Below, piece by piece: positions 35,439 through 45,310 of a stretch of 64,000 bases of DNA. The stretch spans positions 62,001-126,000 of the forward strand of contig NZ_JAAFYS010000002.1 of assembly GCF_012070395.1 (NCBI RefSeq). The letters are read 5' to 3'. The stretch is from Pseudoroseicyclus tamaricis (GTDB lineage: Bacteria > Pseudomonadota > Alphaproteobacteria > Rhodobacterales > Rhodobacteraceae). Within the stretch, counting starts at the first letter, position 1. Each line of letters opens with the position of its first letter. Under the pieces are notes generated by a model. It was not told the origin of the DNA. It searched no databases and worked only from the letters and a program-made list of their open reading frames with translations. A program made the position numbers and the translations under genes.

Positions 35439-36664
35439 GCGGCCTCCGGCGCCCGCACCGGCTCAACCCGGTCCATTTGCCGGAAACTGGGCACGAGGAG
35501 CGGTGCCATGGTGGCGACGAAATAGGCGGAGCCGAGAGCGATGAAGGCGATGGTCAGGCTCCAGCCCTCCACCAGCGCCCCGGCGATCAACCCGCCGAAG
35601 GGCATTCCCGCCCAGGCGATGGCGGTGAAGAGCGAGGTGACGCGCCCCGTCAGCGCCTTCGGCACCCTCTCGAAGATCAGCGCGCCGATGATCGGGTTGA
35701 GAAAGCCCGCCATGAAGCCGCCGAAGGCGACGCCGGCGAGCAGCGCCCAGAAGGGCAGCGGCAGCACGAAGAGCGCGTAGCGCGGCAGGCCGACGATGAT
35801 GTAGGCGATGGCGTAGGTCGGCAGGCGCGGCAGCTTCTCCGCCCAGGCCGAGGCGACGAGCGAGCCGGTGACGGCGCCCGCCCCAAGTGCCATCTGCACG
35901 GCGCCCAGATGGGCGACGCTGCCCGTCTGTTCCGCCCAGACGGGCAGGAGGAGGGCACCCATCCCCTGATCGAGCAGGTTCGTCGCGGCCACCATCAGCG
36001 TGATGGCCAGAAGCGTGCCGTCCTGCCGCAGGTAGCGCCAGCCGGCGGCGAGGCGGGTGAGATAGGGCTCGCCCTCGCCCTCCGCCTCCGGTGGCGCGAC
36101 GCCGCGGAGGCCAAAGAGCACCGTCAGCGCCGCGAGGCCGACGAGCCCCGCATTCACCAGCAGCGCATTGGCCGGCCCGACGACGGCCACCAGCCCGGCG
36201 GCGAGGCCGGCGCCGAGGAGGCCCGCCAGCCGCTCGACGCTGGAGAGCAGCCCCGTCACCCGCGTCATCGGCAGGCCAGAGGTTTCGGCCACCGCCGGGA
36301 TCATCGCATACTTCGCCGCGTCCGCCGGGCCGCGGAGGAGGCCGATGACGGCCATCAGCGGCACCAGAGTCGCCGGCACCAGCAGGCCGGCGGCGAAGAG
36401 CAGGGGTAGGGCGGCCAGTGCGGCGACCGAAAACGCATCGGTCACGATGGAGACGCGCCGCGCCCCCAGCCGGTCGATGAGCGGGCCGCCGGCGGCCTTG
36501 GCGAGCACGTAGGGCGCCATCTCGGCGAAGGCGACGATGCCGGCGAGCAGCGGATCTCCCAGCTCCGTCAGCACCAGCCACGGCACGGCGATCATGGAGA
36601 GGCGCGTGCCGAGAAGCGCGAAGCCCTCGGCGAAGAGGAGGGTCAGGAAGGGGCGGGAGGTCAT
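35435..36664 (-). CDS. MFS transporter, ArsR-linked
   Basis: A 409-residue major facilitator with about 12 hydrophobic helices. It opens RPFLTLLFAEGFALLGTRLSMIAVPWLVL and has the motif-A-like loop GGPLIDRLGARRVSI between the second and third helices, as in MFS_3/enterobactin-exporter-type drug or siderophore exporters. The ATG at 36662-36664 overlaps the end of the ArsR-like regulator by four bases, so regulator and transporter are co-expressed. The substrate is not predictable. Confidence 0.88.
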   Translation of the reverse strand: MTSRPFLTLLFAEGFALLGTRLSMIAVPWLVLTELGDPLLAGIVAFAEMAPYVLAKAAGGPLIDRLGARRVSIVTDAFSVAALAALPLLFAAGLLVPATLVPLMAVIGLLRGPADAAKYAMIPAVAETSGLPMTRVTGLLSSVERLAGLLGAGLAAGLVAVVGPANALLVNAGLVGLAALTVLFGLRGVAPPEAEGEGEPYLTRLAAGWRYLRQDGTLLAITLMVAATNLLDQGMGALLLPVWAEQTGSVAHLGAVQMALGAGAVTGSLVASAWAEKLPRLPTYAIAYIIVGLPRYALFVLPLPFWALLAGVAFGGFMAGFLNPIIGALIFERVPKALTGRVTSLFTAIAWAGMPFGGLIAGALVEGWSLTIAFIALGSAYFVATMAPLLVPSFRQMDRVEPVRAPEAA

Positions 36665-37263
36665 GGCGTCTCCTTGGCGCCGGGCAGGCCGGGATGCGGA
36701 AAGGCGTGGATTTGCACGGTGAAGCGGCGCGTTCCCTCCGGGCCCGGCTCTGTCACCGGCGGCGTCTCGGCCTGCATGCGCACGAGCTCGGCCGTGAGGC
36801 GCTCGCTCAGCTCGTAGGCCTGCTCCGCCGTCAGCCAGAAGGTGCCGTCGCTGGCGTTGGAGGCGCGGCGCCACTCCGCCGGAAGGCCGGCATGGGCGGG
36901 CAGGCTGGCGAAGAGCATTTCCACCTGCCGCTCGATCACGGTGGCGAGATAGCCGCCCATCGACTCGGCCTCCGGCGTGCCGGGGGCGGCGGTGTCCTCC
37001 GTCCATGTCGTCTCGTGGGCCGAGCGCCACCAGCGCTCCCGCGCGTTGCCGAGCTCCGGCGCCTCCTCGATGAAGCCGTGCTTCGCCAGCTGGCGCAGGT
37101 GATAGGACGCGGCCCCGGAGTTGAGGCCGAGCTGCTCGGCAAGGCCGGTGGCCGTCTGCGGCCCATGCAGGCGCAGGATGCCCAGCATCTTCAGCCTGTC
37201 GCCATGGGACAGGGCTTTCAGCGCCTCGGGGCCGGGGGAATAGCGGCGAACGTCTCTGGTCAT
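36661..37263 (-). CDS. ArsR-like winged-helix regulator
   Basis: About 200 residues: an N-terminal winged helix (EALKALSHGDRLKMLGILRLHGPQTATGLAEQLGLNSGAASYHLRQLAKHGFIEEA) of the ArsR/HTH_20 type, then a longer C-terminal ligand or dimerisation region without an evident metal-binding cysteine pair. The ATG at 37261-37263 is used; an ATG 15 bases upstream is also possible and neither has a good ribosome site, so leaderless translation is possible. A perfect TTGCAAAG inverted repeat at the start probably gives autoregulation. It is co-transcribed with the MFS exporter. Confidence 0.85.
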   Translation of the reverse strand: MTRDVRRYSPGPEALKALSHGDRLKMLGILRLHGPQTATGLAEQLGLNSGAASYHLRQLAKHGFIEEAPELGNARERWWRSAHETTWTEDTAAPGTPEAESMGGYLATVIERQVEMLFASLPAHAGLPAEWRRASNASDGTFWLTAEQAYELSERLTAELVRMQAETPPVTEPGPEGTRRFTVQIHAFPHPGLPGAKETP

Positions 37264-37277
37264 GCCGGAGAGATACA

Positions 37278-37297
37278 TTGCAAAGAAAGCTTTGCAA
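37278..37297. promoter_or_regulatory. Inverted-repeat operator of the ArsR-like regulator
   Basis: TTGCAAAG-AAAG-CTTTGCAA, a perfect 8-bp dyad with a 4-base spacer, overlaps the upstream possible start codon of the regulator. A second, weaker TTGCAAAtgattCTTTGCG dyad follows at 37292-37310. Dyads of this size are usual ArsR-family sites. Confidence 0.7.
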
Positions 37298-37358
37298 ATG
37301 ATTCTTTGCGATCTGACGGCGCTTGCATCGGGCCCCGGGCTCGCCTAGCTCGGATGGC

Positions 37359-38075
37359 ATGGCAAAGAAGGCGAATTCCGGCAGGGGGCAGCGCGATCTC
37401 ACCGTGAAGGTGAAGACCGCGCGCGGGCGCAAGCTGTCGTCCAAGCTGTGGCTGGAGCGGCAGCTGAACGATCCCTACGTGAGCCGCGCGCGGGCGGAGG
37501 GGTTCCGCGGCCGCGCCGCCTTCAAGATCATGGAGCTGGACGACAAGTACCGCTTCCTCGTCCCCGGCGCCCGCGTCGTCGATCTCGGCTGTGCCCCCGG
37601 CGGCTGGCTGCAGGTCGCCGTGCCGCGCATCAATGCGCTGGGGGAGAAGGCGGGCAAGCCGCAGGGCCGCATCATCGGGGTGGACCTGCAGGAGGTCGAG
37701 GCTGTCGCGGGGGCGGAGATCCACCAGCTCGATTTCATGGAGGACGGCGCGGACGACAAGGTGAAGGACTGGCTCGGCGGGCGCGCCGATGTGGTCATGT
37801 CCGACATGGCCGCAAGCGCCTCCGGCCACAAGCAGACCGACCACAACCGCATCATCGCCCTCTGCGAAGCGGCGGCGGAGCTGGCCTTCGACGTGCTGGA
37901 GGAGGGCGGCACCTTTGTCGCCAAGGTCCTCGCCGGCGGGGCCGAGGGCGGGCTGCAGGTGCTCCTCAAGCAGCGCTTCGACAAGGTGGTGAACGTCAAG
38001 CCGCCGGCCTCGCGCTCCGACTCCTCCGAGAAGTTCGTCGTGGCGACGGGCTTCCGCGGGGTGGAGGAGAGGTGA
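37359..38075 (+). CDS. rlmE: 23S rRNA 2'-O-ribose methyltransferase RlmE (FtsJ)
   Basis: A 238-residue RrmJ-fold enzyme that 2'-O-methylates U2552 (E. coli numbering) of 23S rRNA. The K-D-K-E catalytic tetrad is visible in [34 protein letters not shown] and [11 protein letters not shown]; the SAM motif is [16 protein letters not shown] basic N-terminal tail ([23 protein letters not shown]) should bind rRNA. The ATG at 37359 was chosen; upstream sequence is the divergent ArsR promoter. Its stop overlaps the glpD GTG start. Confidence 0.94.
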   Translation: MAKKANSGRGQRDLTVKVKTARGRKLSSKLWLERQLNDPYVSRARAEGFRGRAAFKIMELDDKYRFLVPGARVVDLGCAPGGWLQVAVPRINALGEKAGKPQGRIIGVDLQEVEAVAGAEIHQLDFMEDGADDKVKDWLGGRADVVMSDMAASASGHKQTDHNRIIALCEAAAELAFDVLEEGGTFVAKVLAGGAEGGLQVLLKQRFDKVVNVKPPASRSDSSEKFVVATGFRGVEER

Positions 38076-39580
38076 GCCGGCCCTTCGATCTCTTCGTGAT
38101 CGGCGGCGGCGTCAACGGCACCGGCATCGCCCGCGATGCCGCCGGGCGCGGCCTCAAGGTGGGGCTGGCAGAAAAGGGGGATATCGCCTCCGGCACCTCC
38201 TCGGCGTCCACGAAGCTCTTCCACGGCGGGCTGCGCTACCTCGAATACGGAGAGATCGCGCTCGTCCGCCACGCGCTGGAGGAGCGGGAGCGGCTCTGGG
38301 CGCTGATGCCGCATATCGCCCGGCCGATGCGCTTCATCCTGCCGCTCGACGCCTCGATGCGGTTCGACACGGCGACGCCCATCTCCCGCCTCATGCCCTG
38401 GCTGCGCGGCAAGCGCCCGGCCTGGATGATCCGGGCGGGGCTCTTCATGTACGACCATCTCGGCGGGCGGGAGCGCCTGCCGGCGACGCAGCGGCTGGAC
38501 TTGAGGAGTGGTCCGGAAGGCGCTGTTCTGAAAGACACTTACCGAACCGCCTTCGAGTATTCCGACGTCTGGGTCGATGACGCCCGCCTCGTAGTCCTCA
38601 ACGCCCGCGACGCCGCCCACCGCGGCGCGGAGATCATGCCCCGCACCGCCGTCACCGGCGCGCGGCAGTCGGACGGGCTGTGGCATATCACCCTTGAGGG
38701 CGGCCGGGAGGTCACGGCGCGGGCGCTCGTCAATGCCGGCGGGCCCTTCGTGACGGAGCTGCTGCGGGGGCCGATCGGCAAGAACGCCGCGCCCGCCATC
38801 CGGCTCGTGAGGGGCAGCCACATCGTGGTGCCGAAGCTCTTCACCCACGACAAGAGCTACTTCTTCCAAGGCCCTGACGGACGGATCATTTTTGCCATTC
38901 CCTACGAAGGCGACTTCACCCTCCTCGGCACCACCGAGGCGGAGCATCCCTCGCCCGACGTGCGCCCCGAGGCGGACGCGGAGGAGATCGCCTATCTCTG
39001 CCGCTTCGCCTCCCGCTATTTCCGCGAGCCGGTGACACCCGACGAGGTGGTGTGGACCTATTCTGGCGTCCGCCCCCTGCAGGACGACGGGCAGGAGGCC
39101 AGCGCCGCCACGCGCGACTACCGGCTGGAGCGGGAGGGGACGCTGCTCTCCGTCTATGGCGGCAAGATCACCACCTACCGCCGTCTGGCGGAGGACGCGA
39201 TGGCTCAGCTCACGCCGCTCATCGGTGGCACCGGCCCGTGGACGGGAAGCGCGCCGTTGCCCGGCGGTGATTTCCCCGTCGATGGCGGGCCGGAGCTGGC
39301 CGGAGAGCTGCGAGCAGAATATCCCTTCCTGACAGAGGCTTGGGCGGCGCGGCTCATCCGCAGCTACGGCACCGATGCGCGGAGCCTGCTCGGCGGCGCC
39401 ACCACCGAGGCCGACCTCGGCCGCCCGTTCGGCGCGACGCTGACGGAGCGGGAGGTGGACTACCTGCGCAACCGCGAATGGGCGGCGACGGCGGAGGATG
39501 TGCTCTGGCGCCGCTCCAAGCTCGGGCTACACATGTCCGTGGAGGAGCGGGCCGCGCTGGCCGACCACATGGGAGGATGA
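38072..39580 (+). CDS. glpD: Aerobic glycerol-3-phosphate dehydrogenase
   Basis: A 502-residue FAD-dependent, membrane-associated dehydrogenase that oxidises glycerol-3-phosphate to DHAP and feeds quinone. The FAD motif [22 protein letters not shown] opens the protein; [39 protein letters not shown] and the C-terminal [14 protein letters not shown] are diagnostic. The GTG start at 38072 overlaps the rlmE TGA (GTGA) and has GGAGGAGAG just upstream. It couples directly to glpK two bases downstream. No glpR or glpF is adjacent. Confidence 0.95.
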   Translation: MSRPFDLFVIGGGVNGTGIARDAAGRGLKVGLAEKGDIASGTSSASTKLFHGGLRYLEYGEIALVRHALEERERLWALMPHIARPMRFILPLDASMRFDTATPISRLMPWLRGKRPAWMIRAGLFMYDHLGGRERLPATQRLDLRSGPEGAVLKDTYRTAFEYSDVWVDDARLVVLNARDAAHRGAEIMPRTAVTGARQSDGLWHITLEGGREVTARALVNAGGPFVTELLRGPIGKNAAPAIRLVRGSHIVVPKLFTHDKSYFFQGPDGRIIFAIPYEGDFTLLGTTEAEHPSPDVRPEADAEEIAYLCRFASRYFREPVTPDEVVWTYSGVRPLQDDGQEASAATRDYRLEREGTLLSVYGGKITTYRRLAEDAMAQLTPLIGGTGPWTGSAPLPGGDFPVDGGPELAGELRAEYPFLTEAWAARLIRSYGTDARSLLGGATTEADLGRPFGATLTEREVDYLRNREWAATAEDVLWRRSKLGLHMSVEERAALADHMGG

Positions 39581-39581
39581 C

Positions 39582-41039
<1,458 letters not shown>

Positions 41040-41121
41040 GTCGCTGCCCGCCTCTCGCGGGGGGCATCTGGCCCGCCGCGCTGCGGCAGCGTAAGATCAG
41101 GCAAGCCATTCGAGGTGCCCC

Positions 41122-42048
41122 ATGCAGATGCCCGCCCTTAACGAGACCTCCGTCATCGGCCCCGTGCTGGCGCTGCTGCGGGCCGACAGCCCCGGCACGC
41201 TGGCGCTGATCACCGGCACGGAAGGCCCGTCCTACCGGCCCGTCGGCGCCATGATGGCGGTGCTGGAGGGGCGGCAGCGCGCCGGCTCCCTCTCCTCGGG
41301 CTGTGTCGAGGCCGATATCGCCCTTCATGCCGAGGCGGCGCTGGCGGAGGGGACGCCCGCCCATGTCCGCTATGGGCGCGGCTCGAAGTTCAAGGACATC
41401 CAGCTGCCCTGCGGCGGCGGGCTCGACGTGCTGATGGTGCCGGCGCCGGACCGCGACGTGCTTGGCGCGCTGGCGGAGGCCTACGAGGCCCGGCGGCCGG
41501 TGACCTTGTGCATCGACACGGCAGGCGGCGGGCTCTCCCTCTCCGAGGACGGGCAGACGGGCTGGCAGGGCGAGACCTTCTGCATCCGCATCGAGCCGGA
41601 GATCTTCTTCTACGTCTTCGGCAAGGGGCCGGAGACCTCCACCTTCGCGGCACTCGTGCAATCCGCAGGCTACCCCAACCTTATCCTCTCCTCCGACGAC
41701 GAGACCCTGGCGGCCGCCGAGGCGGCGGGCTGCCCGACGCGCCATCTCACCGGCGCCAGCGTGCCGGAGGACGTGGCGCCCGACGACCGCTCCGCCATCG
41801 TGCTGTTCTTCCACGATCACGACTGGGAGCCGCCGATCCTCAAGGCGGCGCTGAATACGCCGGCCTTCTACATCGGCGCGCAGGGCAGCCAGCGGGCGCG
41901 GCACCTGCGCGATTACGACCTGCAGGCGCTCGGCGTGGGGGAGGATGCGCTGGCCCGCCTCAAGGGACCCATCGGGCTCGTCCGCTCCGCCCGCGACGCG
42001 CGCACGCTCGCCGTCTCCGTCCTCGCCGAGGTTCTCGCCGAGGCATGA
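41122..42048 (+). CDS. XdhC-family molybdenum hydroxylase maturation protein
   Basis: A 308-residue XdhC/CoxI-family protein that binds and sulfurates molybdenum cofactor for insertion into xanthine-dehydrogenase-type enzymes. SGTLALITGTEGPSYRPVGAMM, SLSSGCVEADIALHAE and IQLPCGGGLDVLMVP in the N-terminal XdhC region and the Rossmann-like C-terminal half (FYIGAQGSQRARHLRDYDLQALGV) are characteristic. GAGG lies upstream of the ATG at 41122; an ATG two codons later is an alternative. It immediately precedes the two-subunit Mo hydroxylase, its likely client. Confidence 0.92.
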   Translation: MQMPALNETSVIGPVLALLRADSPGTLALITGTEGPSYRPVGAMMAVLEGRQRAGSLSSGCVEADIALHAEAALAEGTPAHVRYGRGSKFKDIQLPCGGGLDVLMVPAPDRDVLGALAEAYEARRPVTLCIDTAGGGLSLSEDGQTGWQGETFCIRIEPEIFFYVFGKGPETSTFAALVQSAGYPNLILSSDDETLAAAEAAGCPTRHLTGASVPEDVAPDDRSAIVLFFHDHDWEPPILKAALNTPAFYIGAQGSQRARHLRDYDLQALGVGEDALARLKGPIGLVRSARDARTLAVSVLAEVLAEA

Positions 42049-42097
42049 CGCTGGGGGAGGCTGGGCGGCTCCTCTCGAATGGCCCTTATGGCTCTGC

Positions 42098-42126
42098 CTA
42101 TCTCTTCGATAGCCAAAACCAATATC
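42098..42126. promoter_or_regulatory. AT-rich dyad cluster upstream of the Mo hydroxylase
   Basis: CTATC-tcttc-GATAG (42098-42112) overlaps GATA-N11-TATC (42108-42126), the T-N11-A geometry of LysR-type regulator sites, within the most AT-rich stretch (about 42100-42150) of this region. It probably marks the promoter of the Mo hydroxylase operon. The regulator is not encoded alongside. Confidence 0.5.
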
Positions 42127-42259
42127 TAATGTTATCAATAGTTTGGGCCCACTCACGCCGCAATCGTGATCGGCGGACGCTGTTGTGGCTGGCCGCGCAG
42201 GCCTAGGCTCAACCGCAAAGGGCGAACGCCCGCCCGTTCCAGCAGGAGGAGGAACCCCC

Positions 42260-42712
42260 ATGGTTCAGCTCACCGTCAATGGCCAAACCCACGATGTGGA
42301 TGTCGAGGCCGACACGCCACTTCTGTGGGTCATCCGAGAACAGCTCGGTCTCACCGGCACCAAGTATGGCTGCGGCGTCGGCGCCTGCGGCGCCTGCACG
42401 GTGAACATCGACGGGTTCCCGACCCGCTCCTGCACGCTCGCCGTGGGCGACCTGCGCGAGGGCGAGGAGATCACCACCATCGAGGGCCTGTCCGAGGATC
42501 TCACCCACCCGGTGCAGATCGCCTGGGCCGAGCTGGACGTGCCGCAATGCGGCTACTGCCAGTCGGGCCAGATCATGGCGGCTGCGGCGCTCCTCAAGGA
42601 TTACCCGAACCCGACCGACGACGACATCGACGCGTTGATGATGAACATCTGCCGCTGCGGGACCTACAACCGCATTCGCGCAGGCATCAAGCGCGCCTCG
42701 GAACTTCTGTAA
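42260..42712 (+). CDS. Molybdenum hydroxylase 2Fe-2S subunit (IorA-like)
   Basis: A 150-residue iron-sulfur subunit of the xanthine oxidase family, carrying electrons from the Mo site. The plant-type 2Fe-2S cluster ligands are Cys38, 43, 46 and 58, and the second cluster's are Cys97, 100, 131 and 133 (QCGYC and NICRCGTY). It has no signal peptide and must be exported by riding on the Tat-exported large subunit. The ATG at 42260 follows AGGAGGAGGA. It begins 12 bases before the large subunit; there is no separate FAD subunit, as in isoquinoline 1-oxidoreductase. Confidence 0.93.
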   Translation: MVQLTVNGQTHDVDVEADTPLLWVIREQLGLTGTKYGCGVGACGACTVNIDGFPTRSCTLAVGDLREGEEITTIEGLSEDLTHPVQIAWAELDVPQCGYCQSGQIMAAAALLKDYPNPTDDDIDALMMNICRCGTYNRIRAGIKRASELL

Positions 42713-42724
42713 GGGGCTGACGCG

Positions 42725-44908
42725 ATGACTGAACATTTCAAACTCTCCCGCCGCAGCTTCCTGGCCAGCTCCGCTGCCACCGGCAGCGGCTTCGCCCTCG
42801 GCTTCGGCCTGTCTCCCGCCGCTGCGCAGGATCTCTCCAGCGACCTCAGCACGCCGGAGATCAACGCCTGGGTCGTGATCAACCCCGATGACACGGTGAT
42901 CGTCCGCGTCGCCAAGCAGGAGATGGGGCAGGGCACGCTGACCGGCCTCACCCAGCTCGTCGCCGAGGAACTCGACGCCAACTGGGACAACGTGACCTAC
43001 GAGCTCGTCTCCGCCTCCGACAATGTGGTGCGCGAGCGCGTGTGGGGTGCCATGGGCACCTTCGGCTCCAACGGCATCCGCTCCAGCCAGGAGATGGTGC
43101 GCACCGGCGGCGCCGCCGCCCGCGCCATGCTGGTGCAGGCCGCGGCCAACCGCTGGGGCCTCGATGTCGGTGAGCTGACTGTCGAGAAGGGCGTCATCAC
43201 GGCCCCCTCCGGCGAGACGCTCACCTACGGCGCCGTCGCAGAAGAGGCCGCCGGCCTCGAGGTGCCGACGGACGTGACGCTGAAGGACCCGTCGGAGTGG
43301 ACGATCGCCGGCCAGCCGCTGCAGCGTCTCGACACGCTCGGCAAGCTCGACGGCAGCCGCATCTACGCCATCGACTACACGATGGAGGGCATGCTCAACG
43401 CCGCCGTCATCATGACGCCGGTTCTCGGCGGCACCGTCACCAGCTTCGACCAGTCGGCGGTGATGGACATGCCGGGCGTCCAGCAGGTCATCCAGCTCGA
43501 CGACAGCACCGTCGCCGTGGTGGCCGACACCTGGTGGCGCGCCAAGTCGGCGGCCGATGCGCTGCCGATCGAGTGGGATCTCGGCGAGAACGCCTCCTTC
43601 GGGATGGAGCAGCTCGACGCGATGCTCAACGAGGGGCTGGAGGCGGAGGAAGCCTTCGTCGGCAACGAGAACGGCGATATCGATGCTGCTCTCGGCGAGG
43701 CGGCGCAGGTCGTCAGCGCCGATTACCACTTCCCCTGGCAGCACCACGCCACGATGGAGCCGATGAACGCCACCGCGCTGGTGACGGACGAGGGCTGCGA
43801 GGTCTGGACCGCGACGCAGGATGCCGAAAGCGCCCTCGCCGCCGCCTCCAACGCCTCGGGCTTCGACATCGCCCAGTGCCGTGTCCACCGGTTGAACCCG
43901 GGCGGCGGTTTCGGCCGGCGCGCCTCCAGCCAGGATTACGTGACCCAGGCGGTGCAGATCGCCCAGGCCATGCCCGGCACGCCGGTCAAGCTGATCTGGT
44001 CGCGCGAGCAGGACATGATGCACGGCACCTACCACCCGACCACGAAGGCGCGCTTCCGTGCCGGGCTGGACGAGGAGGGGAACCTGACGGGCATGCACAT
44101 GCGCATCTCCGGCCAGTCCATCCTTGCCGGGCTGATGCCCTTCGCGCTGCAGGACGGCATGGACCAGACGATGTTCCAGGGCCTGAACGCGGAGAGCGAG
44201 GAGGGTGAGTTCGGCTATACCGTGCCGAACCTCAAGATCGACCACGCCATGCGCAACCCGCCGCTCCGGCCGGGCTTCTGGCGCGGGGTGTGCAACAACC
44301 AGAACGCCTTCTACCTCGAGAGCTTCATGGACGAGCTGGCCGAAGCGGCCGGCAAGGACCCGCTGGAGTTCCGCCGCGGCCTCATGCAGGACCATCCGCG
44401 CCACCTCGCCGTGCTCGACAAGGTGGCCGAGGGGATCGGCTGGGATACCGAGCCGGCCGAAGGTGTCTACCGCGGCATCGCCCAGCACATGGGCTATGGC
44501 TCCTACGTGGCGGCGGCGGCGGAAGTCTCCGTCGACGAGCGCGGAAACCTGACGATCCACCGGATCGTCGCGGCGACCGACCCGGGCCACGTCGCCAACC
44601 CGCAGCAGATCGAGGCGCAGATCGACGGGTCTTTCGCCATGGGCCTCTCCGCCGGGCTGATCAGCCAGATCACGATGGAAGAGGGCCGGGTGCAGGAGCA
44701 GAACTACGACACCTACCCGGTGGTCATGATGGCGGACATGCCGGCGGTGGAATCGCACCTGATCCCCTCCGGCGGGTTCTGGGGCGGCGTCGGCGAGCCG
44801 ACGATCTTCGTCGCCACCCCGGCGGTGCTCAACGCCGTCTACCAGGCGACCGGCCAGCGCATCCGCGAGCTGCCGCTCTGGAAGCACGACCTGACGCCGA
44901 AGGAGTAA
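42725..44908 (+). CDS. Tat-exported molybdopterin-binding hydroxylase subunit (IorB-like)
   Basis: A 727-residue catalytic subunit of the xanthine oxidase family. A Tat signal (LSRRSFLASSAATGSGFALGF, cleavage after AAA-Q near 35) sends it to the periplasm. The molybdenum-site features VAKQEMGQGTLTGL, the LNPGGGFGRRASSQDY loop, FWRGVCNNQNAFYLESFMDE and the catalytic Glu in GGVGEP (about residue 691) are visible. The family (IorB/periplasmic aldehyde or N-heterocycle oxidoreductases) donates electrons to c-type cytochromes. The substrate is unknown; the adjacent sulfur-oxidation genes make a sulfur-containing substrate worth testing. Confidence 0.92.
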   Translation: MTEHFKLSRRSFLASSAATGSGFALGFGLSPAAAQDLSSDLSTPEINAWVVINPDDTVIVRVAKQEMGQGTLTGLTQLVAEELDANWDNVTYELVSASDNVVRERVWGAMGTFGSNGIRSSQEMVRTGGAAARAMLVQAAANRWGLDVGELTVEKGVITAPSGETLTYGAVAEEAAGLEVPTDVTLKDPSEWTIAGQPLQRLDTLGKLDGSRIYAIDYTMEGMLNAAVIMTPVLGGTVTSFDQSAVMDMPGVQQVIQLDDSTVAVVADTWWRAKSAADALPIEWDLGENASFGMEQLDAMLNEGLEAEEAFVGNENGDIDAALGEAAQVVSADYHFPWQHHATMEPMNATALVTDEGCEVWTATQDAESALAAASNASGFDIAQCRVHRLNPGGGFGRRASSQDYVTQAVQIAQAMPGTPVKLIWSREQDMMHGTYHPTTKARFRAGLDEEGNLTGMHMRISGQSILAGLMPFALQDGMDQTMFQGLNAESEEGEFGYTVPNLKIDHAMRNPPLRPGFWRGVCNNQNAFYLESFMDELAEAAGKDPLEFRRGLMQDHPRHLAVLDKVAEGIGWDTEPAEGVYRGIAQHMGYGSYVAAAAEVSVDERGNLTIHRIVAATDPGHVANPQQIEAQIDGSFAMGLSAGLISQITMEEGRVQEQNYDTYPVVMMADMPAVESHLIPSGGFWGGVGEPTIFVATPAVLNAVYQATGQRIRELPLWKHDLTPKE

Positions 44909-44956
44909 GGGCGCCGGGGGCCTGAAGCCCCCCGCCCGATCCTTCCGAGAGCTTCT

Positions 44957-44982
44957 GACGGGCAGCCCCAGCGCTGCCCGTC
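44957..44982 (+). terminator. Hairpin between the Mo hydroxylase and the cytochrome/sox genes
   Basis: GACGGGCAGC-CCCAGC-GCTGCCCGTC, a perfect 10-bp stem with a 6-base loop, followed by TTCCCC. The T-run is short, so it may attenuate rather than stop transcription into the downstream genes. Confidence 0.6.
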
Positions 44983-45010
44983 TTCCCCATCCCTCACGAG
45001 GAGGCGCCGA

Positions 45011-45310
45011 ATGCGGACCCTGCTCACCTGTCTTGCCCTCGCGGGCCTTCCGGCCGCGGCCGGGGCGGACACCCTATCCGACATGATGCCAAGCGCCCCG
45101 CCCGGCGCGCTCTCCTGCACCGGCTGTCACGGCGTGGGCGAGGCGGCGCCGCTGCCTCTCGGCCAGTTTACGGCGGAGGAGATCGAGGCCGCCATGGCCG
45201 CCTTCGCCTCCGGCGAGCGGGAGGGCACCATCATGCCCCGCATCGCCCCCGGCTTCACGCCCGAAGAGGTGGCTGCCATCGCCGCCTGGATCACGGGAGA
45301 CACCCAATGA
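45011..45310 (+). CDS. Small mono-heme cytochrome c (sulfide dehydrogenase cytochrome-like)
   Basis: A 99-residue periplasmic cytochrome c with a Sec signal (cleavage near AGA-DT, residue 19-20), heme motif CTGCH at residues 36-40 and a probable axial Met75 in GTIMPRIAPGFTPEEVAAIAAWI. It resembles the mono-heme flavocytochrome c cytochrome subunit (FccA-like) rather than diheme SoxE. The ATG at 45011 follows GAGGAGGCG. Its stop overlaps the flavoprotein start (ATGA), arguing that the two form a complex. It could also accept electrons from the upstream Mo hydroxylase. Confidence 0.88.
   Translation: MRTLLTCLALAGLPAAAGADTLSDMMPSAPPGALSCTGCHGVGEAAPLPLGQFTAEEIEAAMAAFASGEREGTIMPRIAPGFTPEEVAAIAAWITGDTQ

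Noticed and set aside
45011-45310. Calling the small cytochrome SoxE
   Set aside because: SoxE-type partners are diheme; this protein has only one CXXCH, so an FccA-like mono-heme role is the better description.
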